Positions 1-8,646 of a DNA stretch of 64,000 bases are shown here, piece by piece. This DNA comes from Streptomyces lomondensis (lineage in GTDB: Bacteria > Actinomycetota > Actinomycetes > Streptomycetales > Streptomycetaceae). The position numbers and the translations under genes are program-made. Location: the NCBI RefSeq assembly GCF_014651035.1, contig NZ_BMWC01000008.1, forward strand, positions 124,001-188,000, written 5' to 3'. The stretch's first letter is position 1. The number at the start of each line of letters is the position of its first letter. The notes beneath the pieces were generated by a model. It saw nothing but the letters and a program-made list of their open reading frames with translations. It was not told the origin of the DNA and did no database searches.

Positions 1-1
1 C

Positions 2-172
2 CGGCGGACCACCGAGGTCCTCGCCGAGCGCCTGAGCGACTGGACCGACGAGGACGTCGGCCGGCTCACCCAGCTGATGGCGCGGCTGAGGGAGAGCTTC
101 GACTGCCGGCCCGCGGCCCGCGCGGCCCCGCCCGCCTCCCACCGGACCACCCGTACACCCGCAAGCACATAA
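2..172 (+). CDS. C-terminal end of a probable MarR-family regulator (cut by window start)
   Basis: An open frame enters from the left edge and stops with TAA at 170-172, 13 nt before the MFS start. The visible 56 residues read as a helical tail (LSDWTDEDVGRLTQLMARL) followed by a Pro/Ala/Thr-rich end. That helix has the look of the final dimerisation helices of MarR regulators, which often precede and control drug-type MFS pumps. The DNA-binding part is outside the window, so the family call is an inference from the tail and the neighbour. It is probably co-transcribed with the pump. Confidence 0.5.
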   Translation, partial: RRTTEVLAERLSDWTDEDVGRLTQLMARLRESFDCRPAARAAPPASHRTTRTPAST

Positions 173-185
173 GAGAAGGAAGCCC

Positions 186-2732
186 ATGGCAACGACCACA
201 CCAGCCGGTGTGCGGGCTCATGCCAAGCACGGGGGAGGCTCCCACGGCTCCCCCGGCGACGGCGCTCCGATGACGCACCGGCAGATCATGGAGGCCCTCA
301 CCGGCCTGCTGCTCGGCATGTTCGTCGCGATCCTGTCGTCGACGATCGTCTCCAACGCCCTGCCCCGGATCATCAGCGACCTCGGCGGCGGCCAGAGCGC
401 CTACACCTGGGTCGTGACCGCCGCCCTGCTGGCGATGACAGCGTCCACCCCGCTGTGGGGCAAGCTCGCCGACCTGTTCTCCAAGAAGCTGCTCGTGCAG
501 CTGGCGCTCGTGATCTACGTGGCCGGCTCGGCCGCGGCTGGCATGTCGCAGAACCCGGAAACGCTCATCACGTTCCGCGCGGTCCAGGGCATCGGCATGG
601 GCGGTCTGTCCGCGCTGGCCCAGATCATCATGGCGGCGATGATCTCGCCGCGTGAGCGCGGCCGGTACAACGGCTACCTGGGCGCCGTCTTCGCCACGGC
701 GATGGTCGGCGGCCCCCTGGTCGGCGGTGTCATCACCGACACCGACTGGCTCGGCTGGCGCTGGTGCTTCTACGTCGGCGTGCCCTTCGCGGTGATCGCC
801 CTGATCGTGCTGCAGAAGACCCTGCACCTGCCCGTGGTAAAGCGGAAGGTCAAGGTCGACTGGGGCGGTGCCTTCTTCATCACCGCGGCCGTCTGCCTGC
901 TGCTCATCTGGGTCACCTTCGCCGGTGACAAGTACGACTGGGTGTCGTGGCAGACGTATGCGATGGTCGGCGGTTCCGTGGTGCTGCTGGCGCTGTTCGT
1001 CCTGGTCGAGGCCAAGGCGAGCGAGCCGATCATCCCGCTGCGGCTGTTCCGCAACCGCACCATCACGCTGGCCTCCCTGGCCTCGCTGTTCGTCGGTGTC
1101 GCGATGTTCGCGGGGACCGTCTTCTTCAGCCAGTACTTCCAGCTGGCCCGGGACAAGTCGCCCACGATGTCCGGTGTCATGACGATCCCGATGATCGCGG
1201 GTCTGTTCGTCTCCTCCACCGTCTCCGGGCAGATCATCACCCGGACCGGGCGCTGGAAGGGGTGGCTGCTCGGTGGTGGTGTGCTGGTGACGGCCGGGCT
1301 CGGGCTGCTGGGCACGATCCGGTACGACACCGAGTACTGGCACATAGCGATCTTCATGGCGCTGCTGGGTCTCGGCATCGGCATGATGATGCAGAACCTG
1401 GTTCTGTGCACGCAGAACCAGGTGGAGCCGGGTGATCTCGGTGCCGCGAGCTCGACGGTGACCTTCTTCCGGTCCCTCGGCGGTGCCGTGGGCGTCTCCG
1501 CCCTGGGCGCGGTCCTGGCCAACCGGATCACCGACTACGTCAAGGACGGCCTCGCCGACCTCGGTCCCAAGGGCGCGGCCCTCGGTCACGCCGGCACGGG
1601 CGAGGGCAACATCCCCGACCTCGGCGCGATGCCCGCGCCGATCCGCACCGTCGTGGAGAGCGCCTACGGCCACGGTGTCGCGGACGTGTTCCTCTACTCG
1701 GCCCCGCTGGCGCTGCTCGCGCTGCTGGTGTCGCTGTTCATCAAGGAGGTCCCGTTGAAGACGAGGGGTGGGCTGGCGCAGGCGGCGGACACCGGCGCCC
1801 GCGCGGAGGCTCCCGCCGAGGTGGCCGCCGAGGCTCCCGCCGCGGAGAAGGCCGTGCCGAGCTGGGCCGTGGCGGACACCGAGACCGCCGGCGGGACCGG
1901 GCCCGAGGGCACGCGGCGGCTCGCCGCCGTCGCCACGGTGGCCCGGGCCGAGGAGCCCGTGTCCGACGGGGGCGGTGTGCCGGTCCGCGGTTTCGTCCGC
2001 GGCAGCGAGAGCGCGCCGGTGCCGCAGGCCGCCGTCACGCTGATCTCGCTGGCCGGGCGCCAGCTGGGCCGGTCCGTGGCGCAGGCCGACGGCTCGTACG
2101 CGGTGGACGCCCCGGGCTCCGGGTCGTACGTCCTGATCGCCTCCGCCGACGGCTACCAGCCGCAGGCGTCCACGGTCGTGGTGAACGGCGAGCCGCTCGC
2201 CTACGACATCCTGCTCAGCGGCACCAGCGGGCTGACCGGCCTGGTGCGGGCCGCGGAGAGCGGGCAGCCGGTCAAGGACGCGATGGTCATCGTGACCGAT
2301 GTGCGCGGGGATCTGCTGGCCACCCAGGCCACGGGTGAGCAGGGCGAGTTCTCCTTCGCCGAGCTGGTGCCGGGGGCGGTGACCGTGGCGGTGAACGCCG
2401 CCGGGTACCGGCCGCGCGCCCTGCCCGTCGAGGTGGGCGGCACCGGGGTCACCCGGGTCGAGATCGACCTGGACTCGGGCGCCCGCGTCCAGGGTGTCGT
2501 CCGCGCCCCGCACGGGCCGCTGGCCGACGCCCGGGTGACGCTGGTCGACCAGGCGGGCAACGTCGTCGGCTCGGCCACGACCGGGACGGACGGGGCCTAC
2601 GCCTTCACCGACCTGGACGGCGGCGAGTACACCGTCATCGCCACGGGCTACCCGCCGGTGGCCACCGCCCTGACGGTCACCGGCCGCGGCACCGACGGCC
2701 ACGACATCGAACTCGCCCACCCCGGCGAGTAG
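186..2732 (+). CDS. MFS drug-efflux transporter (DHA2/EmrB type) with three C-terminal carboxypeptidase-regulatory-like repeats
   Basis: An 848-residue protein. Residues about 35-530 form a 14-helix DHA2-type proton-drug antiporter, with the loop 2-3 signature GKLADLFSKK and RAVQGIGMGG in the next segment. After the last helix there is an Ala/Glu linker and then three beta-sandwich repeats of about 80 residues (about 598-678, 680-765, 766-848), each with the G.V......P...A.V pattern and a DGSY/GEF/DGAY turn, typical of carboxypeptidase-regulatory-like domains. A usual DHA2 pump stops near 500 residues, so the tail is an addition. The start is ATG at 186 with AGAAGGA 6-12 nt upstream. The gene sits directly behind a MarR-type gene and ahead of a YceI gene that carries the same kind of repeat. 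Confidence 0.9.
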   Translation: MATTTPAGVRAHAKHGGGSHGSPGDGAPMTHRQIMEALTGLLLGMFVAILSSTIVSNALPRIISDLGGGQSAYTWVVTAALLAMTASTPLWGKLADLFSKKLLVQLALVIYVAGSAAAGMSQNPETLITFRAVQGIGMGGLSALAQIIMAAMISPRERGRYNGYLGAVFATAMVGGPLVGGVITDTDWLGWRWCFYVGVPFAVIALIVLQKTLHLPVVKRKVKVDWGGAFFITAAVCLLLIWVTFAGDKYDWVSWQTYAMVGGSVVLLALFVLVEAKASEPIIPLRLFRNRTITLASLASLFVGVAMFAGTVFFSQYFQLARDKSPTMSGVMTIPMIAGLFVSSTVSGQIITRTGRWKGWLLGGGVLVTAGLGLLGTIRYDTEYWHIAIFMALLGLGIGMMMQNLVLCTQNQVEPGDLGAASSTVTFFRSLGGAVGVSALGAVLANRITDYVKDGLADLGPKGAALGHAGTGEGNIPDLGAMPAPIRTVVESAYGHGVADVFLYSAPLALLALLVSLFIKEVPLKTRGGLAQAADTGARAEAPAEVAAEAPAAEKAVPSWAVADTETAGGTGPEGTRRLAAVATVARAEEPVSDGGGVPVRGFVRGSESAPVPQAAVTLISLAGRQLGRSVAQADGSYAVDAPGSGSYVLIASADGYQPQASTVVVNGEPLAYDILLSGTSGLTGLVRAAESGQPVKDAMVIVTDVRGDLLATQATGEQGEFSFAELVPGAVTVAVNAAGYRPRALPVEVGGTGVTRVEIDLDSGARVQGVVRAPHGPLADARVTLVDQAGNVVGSATTGTDGAYAFTDLDGGEYTVIATGYPPVATALTVTGRGTDGHDIELAHPGE

Positions 2733-2820
2733 TACGGACCCCGGCCCGTGGCGGTGGGCGCGCTCTGAGCGGAGGTGCGCCCCTGCCGCGGGCCGGTTTC
2801 TTTCTGAGGAGTTGCGTGAG

Positions 2821-3642
2821 ATGGGACTGACCGCGAGGATCCGCACCCGGGACGGATGGGCCGTGTCGCACGCGGTCGTCACGGTGGCGGACATGACGGG
2901 CGCGCAGGTGCTGCGGGCCGAGGCCGACGCGGAGGGCGCCGTACGGGACGCCACGCAGCTGGAGCCGGGGGCGTACACCGTCATCGTCACGGCTGTCGGA
3001 TACGCGCCCGCGGCCTCCAGTGTGATCGTCACGGCGAGCGGGCGGGCCGAGGTCGGCACGGTGACGCTGGCGCGGCAGGGCGGCACCGAGCTGCCGCCGC
3101 CGGGGCCGTGGACGATCGACCCGGTGCACTCCAGCGTGGCCGCCGTGGCGCAGCACCTGGGCATCTCCAGCGTGCACGGCCGGTTCACGGAGTTCTCCGG
3201 CGCGATCGAGATCGCCCCGGACGACGTCACCAAGTCCCGCGTGGAGGCGGTGATCCGGGCCGCGTCCATCGACACCGGCAACGGCATGCGCGACGGGCAC
3301 CTGAAGTCGGCGGACTTCCTCGACGTCGAGCGGTTCCCCGAGATCACCTACCGGTCCACGGGGCTGACGGCCACCGGGTCCGACCGGTGGACCGTCCACG
3401 GCGAGCTCGGCATGCACGGCGTCGTACGGCCGGTCGACCTGGACCTGGCCTACCTCGGCACCGGCCCGGACCCCTGGGGCGGCACCCGGGCGGCGTTCCG
3501 CGCCACGACCGAACTGCACCGCGAGGACTTCGCGATGAAATACAACCAGGTCCTCCAGGCGGGCATCGCCGCCGTCGGCACGACGCTCAAGGTGGAGCTG
3601 GACATCCAGGCCGTGCAGGGCGAGTCACTGCCGTCTGCCTGA
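2821..3642 (+). CDS. YceI-family protein with N-terminal carboxypeptidase-regulatory-like domain
   Basis: A 273-residue protein. Residues about 1-88 are one carboxypeptidase-regulatory-like repeat related to those at the end of the upstream pump. Residues about 99-270 are a YceI lipocalin-like barrel, opening WTIDPVHSSVAAVAQHLG and including GMRDGHLKSADFLDVERFP, the conserved YceI core. YceI barrels bind long isoprenoid or lipid ligands. No signal peptide is visible, so it is probably cytoplasmic. The ATG at 2821 follows GAGGA at 2806-2810; a TTG three codons earlier is possible but worse placed. Its 3' end overlaps the convergent GAF-ANTAR gene by 18 nt. The shared repeat with the pump suggests a joint function, which is inference. 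Confidence 0.88.
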   Translation: MGLTARIRTRDGWAVSHAVVTVADMTGAQVLRAEADAEGAVRDATQLEPGAYTVIVTAVGYAPAASSVIVTASGRAEVGTVTLARQGGTELPPPGPWTIDPVHSSVAAVAQHLGISSVHGRFTEFSGAIEIAPDDVTKSRVEAVIRAASIDTGNGMRDGHLKSADFLDVERFPEITYRSTGLTATGSDRWTVHGELGMHGVVRPVDLDLAYLGTGPDPWGGTRAAFRATTELHREDFAMKYNQVLQAGIAAVGTTLKVELDIQAVQGESLPSA

Positions 3643-4326
3643 GGCCGGGTCGGAGACCTTCGCCACCAACTGGCCGCACAGGTCCCGGAGTTTGACGTTC
3701 CGGTGCTGCGAGGCGCGGCGCAGCCGCTCCAGCGCGTCACGGGCGTCGATCCGCTCCCGGGCCATGAGGATGCCGATCGCCTGGTCGATGACGCTGCGGG
3801 AGAGCAGCGCGGTGCGCACGTCGGCCGCCGACTGGCGCCGCCGCTCGATGCGCAGCGCCACGCTGATCGCGTCTCCGGCCCGGGCCGCGAAGGCGCGGGC
3901 CGCCTCCCGGCCCGTGCCCAGCACCCCGGCCCGCGCCCCGTAGAAGTTGATCGCGGCACCCGTCTCGCCCTCGACGGCGATCGGCACCGCCAGCACGCAG
4001 CGGACGCCCGTGGACAGCGCGTAGCCCGTGTACGACGGCCAGCGGGACTCCGCGGCCAGGTCCGGGGCGTACTGCTCGGCGCCGGTCTCGGCGGCCTCGA
4101 CGCAGGGCCCGGAGCCGTTCTCGTACTGCCGCAGGTCCAGCCCCCTGGGCAGGCCGTCGCTGCCGGCCAGGGTGAGCAGCCGGTCCACGCGGCGCACCGT
4201 GATGCTGCACGCGGTGGCGCCGGGCACCTCCTGCACCGCGCGGTCGGTCAGATCGCGCAGCAGGGTGTCGAGACCGCTGCTGCGCACCATCGCCTGGTCC
4301 AGCGTGTCGGACGTCTCGGAACTCAT
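3625..4326 (-). CDS. GAF and ANTAR domain-containing RNA-binding regulator
   Basis: A 233-residue protein. Residues about 15-155 form a GAF sensor domain (YENGSGPCVEAAETG; GVRCVLAVPIAVEGETGAAINFY). Residues about 165-222 form an ANTAR domain (RSVIDQAIGILMARERIDARDALERLRRAS in two runs), the three-helix fold that binds paired hexaloop hairpins in nascent RNA and prevents termination. It is followed 57 nt upstream by a second gene of the same architecture on the same strand, so the two probably arose by duplication. Ligand and RNA targets are unknown. The start ATG at 4326 is the only good candidate. Confidence 0.9.
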   Translation of the reverse strand: MSSETSDTLDQAMVRSSGLDTLLRDLTDRAVQEVPGATACSITVRRVDRLLTLAGSDGLPRGLDLRQYENGSGPCVEAAETGAEQYAPDLAAESRWPSYTGYALSTGVRCVLAVPIAVEGETGAAINFYGARAGVLGTGREAARAFAARAGDAISVALRIERRRQSAADVRTALLSRSVIDQAIGILMARERIDARDALERLRRASQHRNVKLRDLCGQLVAKVSDPASGRRQ

Positions 4327-4383
4327 GACCGTACGGGTATCCCGTCGTCACGCGAACACGCCCCCGAGGTACCTCACGTCACC

Positions 4384-5088
4384 TCAGGCGGTGTTGTGAG
4401 CCCCGACGATACGGCGGGCCAGATCGCGCAGTTTCACGTTCTCGCGCTGGGAGGCGCGCACCAGGCTCTCGAAGGCCGCGGCCGCGTCGATGCCCTGGCG
4501 CTCCATGAGGATGCCGGTGGCCTGGCCGATCAGGTCCCGGGTGTGCATGGCCTCGGTGAGCTGCTCGCGCACGGTCGCGGAGTCCAGGGCGATGCTGACG
4601 TGCGCGGTGAACAGCCGGCCGATGCGCGTCGCGTCCTCGTCGAAGACGCCCGGCTTGCGCGCGTAGGCCGTGAGCACGGTCAGCCGGCGGCGGTCGGCGC
4701 GCAGCCGCAGCGACAGCGCCGAGCGCAGCCCCAGGGCCGACAGCACGTCCCAGCCGCCGTCCGCCTCGCTGTCCGCTATCCGCGCCACCGGGCTGGTCCA
4801 CAGCTGCTCCCAGTGCCCGGGCTGTTCGCGGCCCTCGTGCCGGGCCTCGGCGGAGCGCACCACCTCGTCGGTCCAGGCGAGCGTACGGAGCTTGTTGCCG
4901 CGGTCGATCTCGGAGATGCCGGCGTGCTCGGCCCCGGGCATGAGGTGGACGGCCAGCCGGACCGCCGTGCGCAGCGTGCTGTGCGGAGTGAGGGTCTCGT
5001 GCAGTTGCTGAGAAGCCACCGTGAGGGCTTCGGCCAGCTCGAAGCCGACCGGAAAACGGGGCAAATCAGGAAACTCGGACGCAGCCAC
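4384..5088 (-). CDS. GAF and ANTAR domain-containing RNA-binding regulator (second copy)
   Basis: About 234 residues from the chosen GTG at 5088. GAF residues cover roughly 30-160 and ANTAR residues roughly 168-228 (LTEAMHTRDLIGQATGILM, AAFESLVRASQRENVKLRDL). The frame stays open upstream to 5268, but that extension is Cys/Arg-rich and unlike the family, and AAGAGG at 5100-5095 lies 6 nt before the GTG, so 5088 is preferred (5091 is possible). It is probably an antiterminator responding to a small ligand, like its neighbour at 3625-4326. Divergent from the STAS gene at 5323. Confidence 0.85.
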   Translation of the reverse strand: MAASEFPDLPRFPVGFELAEALTVASQQLHETLTPHSTLRTAVRLAVHLMPGAEHAGISEIDRGNKLRTLAWTDEVVRSAEARHEGREQPGHWEQLWTSPVARIADSEADGGWDVLSALGLRSALSLRLRADRRRLTVLTAYARKPGVFDEDATRIGRLFTAHVSIALDSATVREQLTEAMHTRDLIGQATGILMERQGIDAAAAFESLVRASQRENVKLRDLARRIVGAHNTA

Positions 5089-5322
5089 CACGAACCTCTT
5101 CGGCGTGCACGGCCATGGCCGTGCGCAGGAGAGCTCCGCAGCACATTCCCGACTGCGAGCACAGGACGGACAGCACTCTAACTGCTCGGTTGCCTCGAAG
5201 TGACGTCCGGCCGACGGGCACGGCAGACGCTTCCGCGACCGCCCCGCGGCATGGTGGAATGGGCCCACGGGTCAGGAAGCGGCCTTACCGGAATACGGAC
5301 GAACGTCTGCCAGGTGAGCACC

Positions 5323-5676
5323 GTGACTTTCCTCCCGAATCCCACCGAATCGCGCGACCTGCCCGGCCGCGTCCACCTCGCCATGCCCGCCGAGATCGAC
5401 TTCTGCAACGCGGCGGAGCTGCTGCCCCTAGTCGTGTCCGCGGCCGAGTCCCGGGGCGACCGACTGGAGGTCCTCGTCCTCGACCTCAGCTCGACCTGTT
5501 TCATGGACTCCCAGGGCGTCCGTCTCATCAACGCCGTACGGCACCGGCTGCGCCCCGAGGCGCGGGTGCGCCTGGTGGCCCGGCCCGACGGCGTCGCGAG
5601 CCGCGTCCTGGAGCTGACCGGACTGCGCCGGGACGTCCCGGTGTACGACAACCTCGCCGAGGCCCTGGCGTCGTAG
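5323..5676 (+). CDS. STAS-domain anti-sigma-factor antagonist
   Basis: About 117 residues forming one STAS domain. It contains the SpoIIAA/RsbV-type switch region STCFMDSQGVRLINAV, where the Ser after Asp is the residue that partner RsbW-like kinases phosphorylate. Its role would be to titrate an anti-sigma kinase; two orphan RsbW-like kinases lie in this window (52293 and 62203) but neither is adjacent. The GTG at 5323 follows AGGTGAG (5312-5318); a GTG at 5314 and an ATG further up at 5200 are alternatives, the last giving an Arg/Gly-rich extension not typical of the family. Confidence 0.82.
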   Translation: MTFLPNPTESRDLPGRVHLAMPAEIDFCNAAELLPLVVSAAESRGDRLEVLVLDLSSTCFMDSQGVRLINAVRHRLRPEARVRLVARPDGVASRVLELTGLRRDVPVYDNLAEALAS

Positions 5677-5686
5677 GCTGCCGGAC

Positions 5687-6157
5687 ATGGCACCGAACAT
5701 CGCGACGAACACCCGCGTCTCCCTGGACGAGTTGCTCGACTTCGTCCGCCCCCGGCACCACGCGATCCTGCTGACCCGGCGGGCCGACGGCGGCCCCCAG
5801 GGCTCCCCGCTGACCTGCGGGGTGGACGACTCCGGCCGGATCGTGGTCTCCACCTACCCGGAGCGCGCCAAGACCCGCAACGCCAAGCGCGACCCGCGGG
5901 TAAGCCTGATCGTCCTCAGCGACGACTGGAACGGCCCCTGGGTCCAGATCGACGGCACGGCCGAGGTCGTCGACGCCCCCGACTCCGTCGAACCGCTCGT
6001 GGAGTACTACCGGAACATCGCCGGGGAGCACCCCGACTGGGACGAGTACCGCGCGGCCATGGTCAAGCAGGGCAAGTCCATCATCCGGATCACCCCGGAG
6101 CGGTGGGGCCCGGTGGCGACGGGCGGGTTCCCGGCGCGGCTGGCCGAGGGGGAGTAG
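5687..6157 (+). CDS. PPOX-class (split-barrel) F420-dependent oxidoreductase
   Basis: A 156-residue single-domain split beta-barrel protein of the pyridoxamine-phosphate-oxidase-like superfamily. The stretch STYPERAKTRNAKRDPRVSL is the characteristic cofactor-phosphate region of the actinobacterial F420-dependent members, and ERWGPVATGGF closes the barrel. Such proteins reduce diverse enones or bind flavin or heme; substrate cannot be read from sequence. Starts 10 nt after the STAS stop, so probably in one transcript with it. Confidence 0.85.
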   Translation: MAPNIATNTRVSLDELLDFVRPRHHAILLTRRADGGPQGSPLTCGVDDSGRIVVSTYPERAKTRNAKRDPRVSLIVLSDDWNGPWVQIDGTAEVVDAPDSVEPLVEYYRNIAGEHPDWDEYRAAMVKQGKSIIRITPERWGPVATGGFPARLAEGE

Positions 6158-6168
6158 CCGGTCCCTCG

Positions 6169-6939
6169 TCAGGAGGCTCCGCGCTCCCGGGCGACCATCG
6201 CCTCGATGCCCGCGACGAGCAGTTCCAGCGCGAACTCGAAGTCGCGCTCCAGCATCTCGGCGACCGTGTCGCCGCCGCGCGCCGCCATGATCTCCTGCGA
6301 CTCCTGCATCACGTCGGCGGCCTGCGGGGCCGCGGTCACCGTGCTCAGGGCCTGCTGGAAGTACTCGTCCACGGTCAGGCCGGCGGTCGCGGCCCGGGTG
6401 GCGAGGTGGCCCTCCAGCGTTCCGTAGCCGTAGACGAACTGGAAGACGGCCGAGATCGTGCTCGTCAGGCGTTTCGCCGGCAGCCCGGTCCTGCGGACGA
6501 CGCGCTGGACGGCCCGCGAGAAGGCCAGGTTGTTGGGGCCGATGTTGAGGAAGACGCCGACCAGCGCGGACACCCAGGGGTGGCGCACCAGCAGCGTCCG
6601 GTACTCCCGGGCGAGCGCCCGCACCTGGTCGCGCCAGTCCTCATCGGCGTCCGGGTCGGGCAGCCGCATCTCGCCCATGACGTGATCCAGGGCGAGTTCG
6701 AGGAGGTCGTCCTTGGTGTCGACGTACCAGTAGACGGACATCGCGGTCACGTTCAGCTCGGCCGCGAGCCGCCGCATGGAGAACCCGGCCAGCCCCTCGG
6801 CGTCCAGCAGCCGCACGGTGACCTCGATGATCCGCCCCCGGTCCAGCCCCGAGGGCTGCCCCCCACCGCGCCGCCGGTGCGCCTTGCCTTCCAGCCAGAC
6901 ACTGGCCCGCGCCTGCCCTTCCCGGGCTGCTTTCGCCAT
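6169..6939 (-). CDS. TetR-family repressor with TetR_C-type ligand domain
   Basis: About 256 residues. An N-terminal tail is followed by the helix-turn-helix (IIEVTVRLLDAEGLAGFSMRRLAAELNVTAMSVYWYVDTKDDLLELALD across about residues 37-85) with the MSVYWYV recognition helix typical of TetR-class tetracycline-type repressors. The rest is an all-helical ligand-binding and dimerisation domain. The ATG at 6939 is chosen over 6963 because GAGGAAGG precedes it by 5 nt. It lies 120 nt downstream of the MFS gene on the same strand and probably represses that pump through the inverted repeat at 8553-8586. Confidence 0.9.
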   Translation of the reverse strand: MAKAAREGQARASVWLEGKAHRRRGGGQPSGLDRGRIIEVTVRLLDAEGLAGFSMRRLAAELNVTAMSVYWYVDTKDDLLELALDHVMGEMRLPDPDADEDWRDQVRALAREYRTLLVRHPWVSALVGVFLNIGPNNLAFSRAVQRVVRRTGLPAKRLTSTISAVFQFVYGYGTLEGHLATRAATAGLTVDEYFQQALSTVTAAPQAADVMQESQEIMAARGGDTVAEMLERDFEFALELLVAGIEAMVARERGAS

Positions 6940-7059
6940 GGCGCACCTTCCTCGATCTTTCAATGCCGCTCATGCTAGACGCGCCTCTTGGGGGCGCGGG
7001 GAACTGCGCGACCAGCCCAAACGCTCCCGCAGCCGCCCACTACCCAGCCGCCCGAGCTC

Positions 7060-8550
7060 TTAGGCGGACTCTGCCCGCTCGGCCCGCCGCAACAACGCCG
7101 CCGCGACGAGTCCACCAGCCAGCACAGCAACCGCCCCGACCAACTGACTGGTCTCCAACCCAGAGGCGAACGCGTCAGAGATTCGCGCCCTCTCCGCCGC
7201 ACTGTCGGCAGACGCCAGCGCCGCCGGCAACGACGCCGCCGAGACGGCAACCAGCGACGCGAACCGCGAGTTGAGCACGGCCCCGAGGACAGCAACACCC
7301 AGCCCGTTCCCGAACTCCGCGAGCGTCCCGTTGATCCCCGCGCCCACACCCGCCTTCTCGGGCGGTATCGCGCTCATGATCGCGTTGGCCATGGCGGGCA
7401 TGGACAAGGCCACACCCGCCCCCATCACGACCAGGCCGAGCAGCATCCCCTCGTACCCGTGCCCGCCGAGCAGCGCGATCGCCGCCAGCCCGGCCGACAC
7501 CAGGGTCATGCCGAGCGCGATCGCCCCCGGCGTACCGACCTTGAGCACCAGCTTCGCCCCGACCCCGGTGAAGTTGAGCGCCACGACGGTCAACGCCAGC
7601 GGAGCGGTCCGCAGCCCCGCGTCCAGCGGCTCGTAACCGAGCACGAACTGGAGGTGCTGCGTGAGCAGGAACAGCGACCCCGTCATACCGAACGCCACGA
7701 GGATCGCGCCCGCGACCGCGCCCACGAACTTCTGGTTGCGGAAGAAGTGCATGTCGAGCATCGGGTGCTCGATCCGCAGCTCCCACGTCACGAAGAGACC
7801 GAGGACGACCACGCCGATCAGGGCGGCGACCAGCACCTGCGCGGAGGTCCAGCCGTGCTCGGGGCCGGTGATGATCGCGTACACGATCGCCGTCATGCCG
7901 ATGGTGGACAGCACCGCGCCGACCAGGTCGGGCCGGTCGCCCGCCTTGTGCTTGGACTCCGGTACGAGCGCGGCGACCGCTATCAGGCCGAGGACCGCGA
8001 CCGGGATGTTGATCAGGAAGATCGCGCCCCACCAGAAGTGGTTCAGCATCACTCCGCCGATCAGCGGCCCGGCCGCGAAACCGAGCGAACTGACCGTCGA
8101 CCACAGGGCGATGGCCTTCACCCGCTCCTTGTCGTCGAAGATCTGCACGACGACCGCGAGGGTCGTGGTCATCAGCAGGGCGCCGCCGACGCCCATGCCC
8201 GCACGGGCCGCGATCAACTGGGCGGGGCTCTGGGACAGTCCGGCCACGAGCGAGCCGACGCCGAAGATCGCGAGGCCCGACATCAGCAGCAGCTTGCGGC
8301 CGTAGCGGTCGGCGGCGTTGCCCGCGGTGAGCAGCAGGCCGGCCTGCACCAGCGAGTAGGCGTTCATCATCCACTGGACGTCGGAGGTCGACGCGTTCAT
8401 CTCGCTGGTGAGCGAGGGGATCGCCACGTTGAGGATCGTGTTGTCGAGCAACACGGTCAGCTGCGCCAGGCAGATGACACCGAGGATCAGCCAGCGCTGT
8501 GGGTGGCCCTGAACCTGTGGCTGGGCCTGTTCCTGGGGAGTCGTCGTCAT
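7060..8550 (-). CDS. MFS drug-efflux transporter, DHA2 (14-TM) family
   Basis: About 496 residues with 14 predicted membrane segments. Family signatures are LLDNTILNVAIPSL in helix 1 (motif D1-like) and GNAADRYGRKLLLMSGL in loop 2-3 (motif A). It would export a drug-like or endogenous compound using the proton gradient. The ATG at 8550 is directly preceded by the operator palindrome and has no Shine-Dalgarno sequence, so translation is probably leaderless or near-leaderless; an ATG at 8622 would add 24 residues encoded inside the upstream terminator hairpin and is rejected. Followed by its probable TetR regulator. Confidence 0.92.
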   Translation of the reverse strand: MTTTPQEQAQPQVQGHPQRWLILGVICLAQLTVLLDNTILNVAIPSLTSEMNASTSDVQWMMNAYSLVQAGLLLTAGNAADRYGRKLLLMSGLAIFGVGSLVAGLSQSPAQLIAARAGMGVGGALLMTTTLAVVVQIFDDKERVKAIALWSTVSSLGFAAGPLIGGVMLNHFWWGAIFLINIPVAVLGLIAVAALVPESKHKAGDRPDLVGAVLSTIGMTAIVYAIITGPEHGWTSAQVLVAALIGVVVLGLFVTWELRIEHPMLDMHFFRNQKFVGAVAGAILVAFGMTGSLFLLTQHLQFVLGYEPLDAGLRTAPLALTVVALNFTGVGAKLVLKVGTPGAIALGMTLVSAGLAAIALLGGHGYEGMLLGLVVMGAGVALSMPAMANAIMSAIPPEKAGVGAGINGTLAEFGNGLGVAVLGAVLNSRFASLVAVSAASLPAALASADSAAERARISDAFASGLETSQLVGAVAVLAGGLVAAALLRRAERAESA

Positions 8551-8552
8551 GC

Positions 8553-8586
8553 TGTACACCGTAGAATAGCTCCCATACGCTGTACA
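8553..8586 (-). promoter_or_regulatory. Inverted-repeat operator, probably for the TetR protein at 6169-6939
   Basis: Two 11-bp arms, TGTACACCGTA (8553-8563) and TACGCTGTACA (8576-8586), match in 10 of 11 positions when one is inverted, with a 12-bp spacer. The inner edge reaches within 2 nt of the MFS start codon. Read on the minus strand a -10-like TATTCT lies at 8568-8563, inside the repeat, so a bound repressor would cover the promoter. Confidence 0.65.
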
Positions 8587-8600
8587 ACCGAGTAACGGCG

Positions 8601-8629
8601 AAGGGCGGTGGCTTTCGGCCACCGCCCTT
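8601..8629 (-). terminator. Hairpin terminator after the GT39 gene
   Basis: A perfect 12-bp GC-rich stem (8601-8612 with 8618-8629) closed by a TTTCG loop, placed 18 nt after the stop of the minus-strand GT39 gene and just before the MFS promoter. It insulates the two units. No U-run follows, as is common in this genus. Confidence 0.7.
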
Positions 8630-8646
8630 CTCCCGGTCGGGGAGTG

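Noticed and set aside
66..3347. Very long minus-strand open frame opposite the MFS and YceI genes
   Set aside because: It is His/Gly/Arg-rich antisense reading of a GC-rich gene, without domains or a ribosome binding site; the plus-strand frames have clear family motifs.
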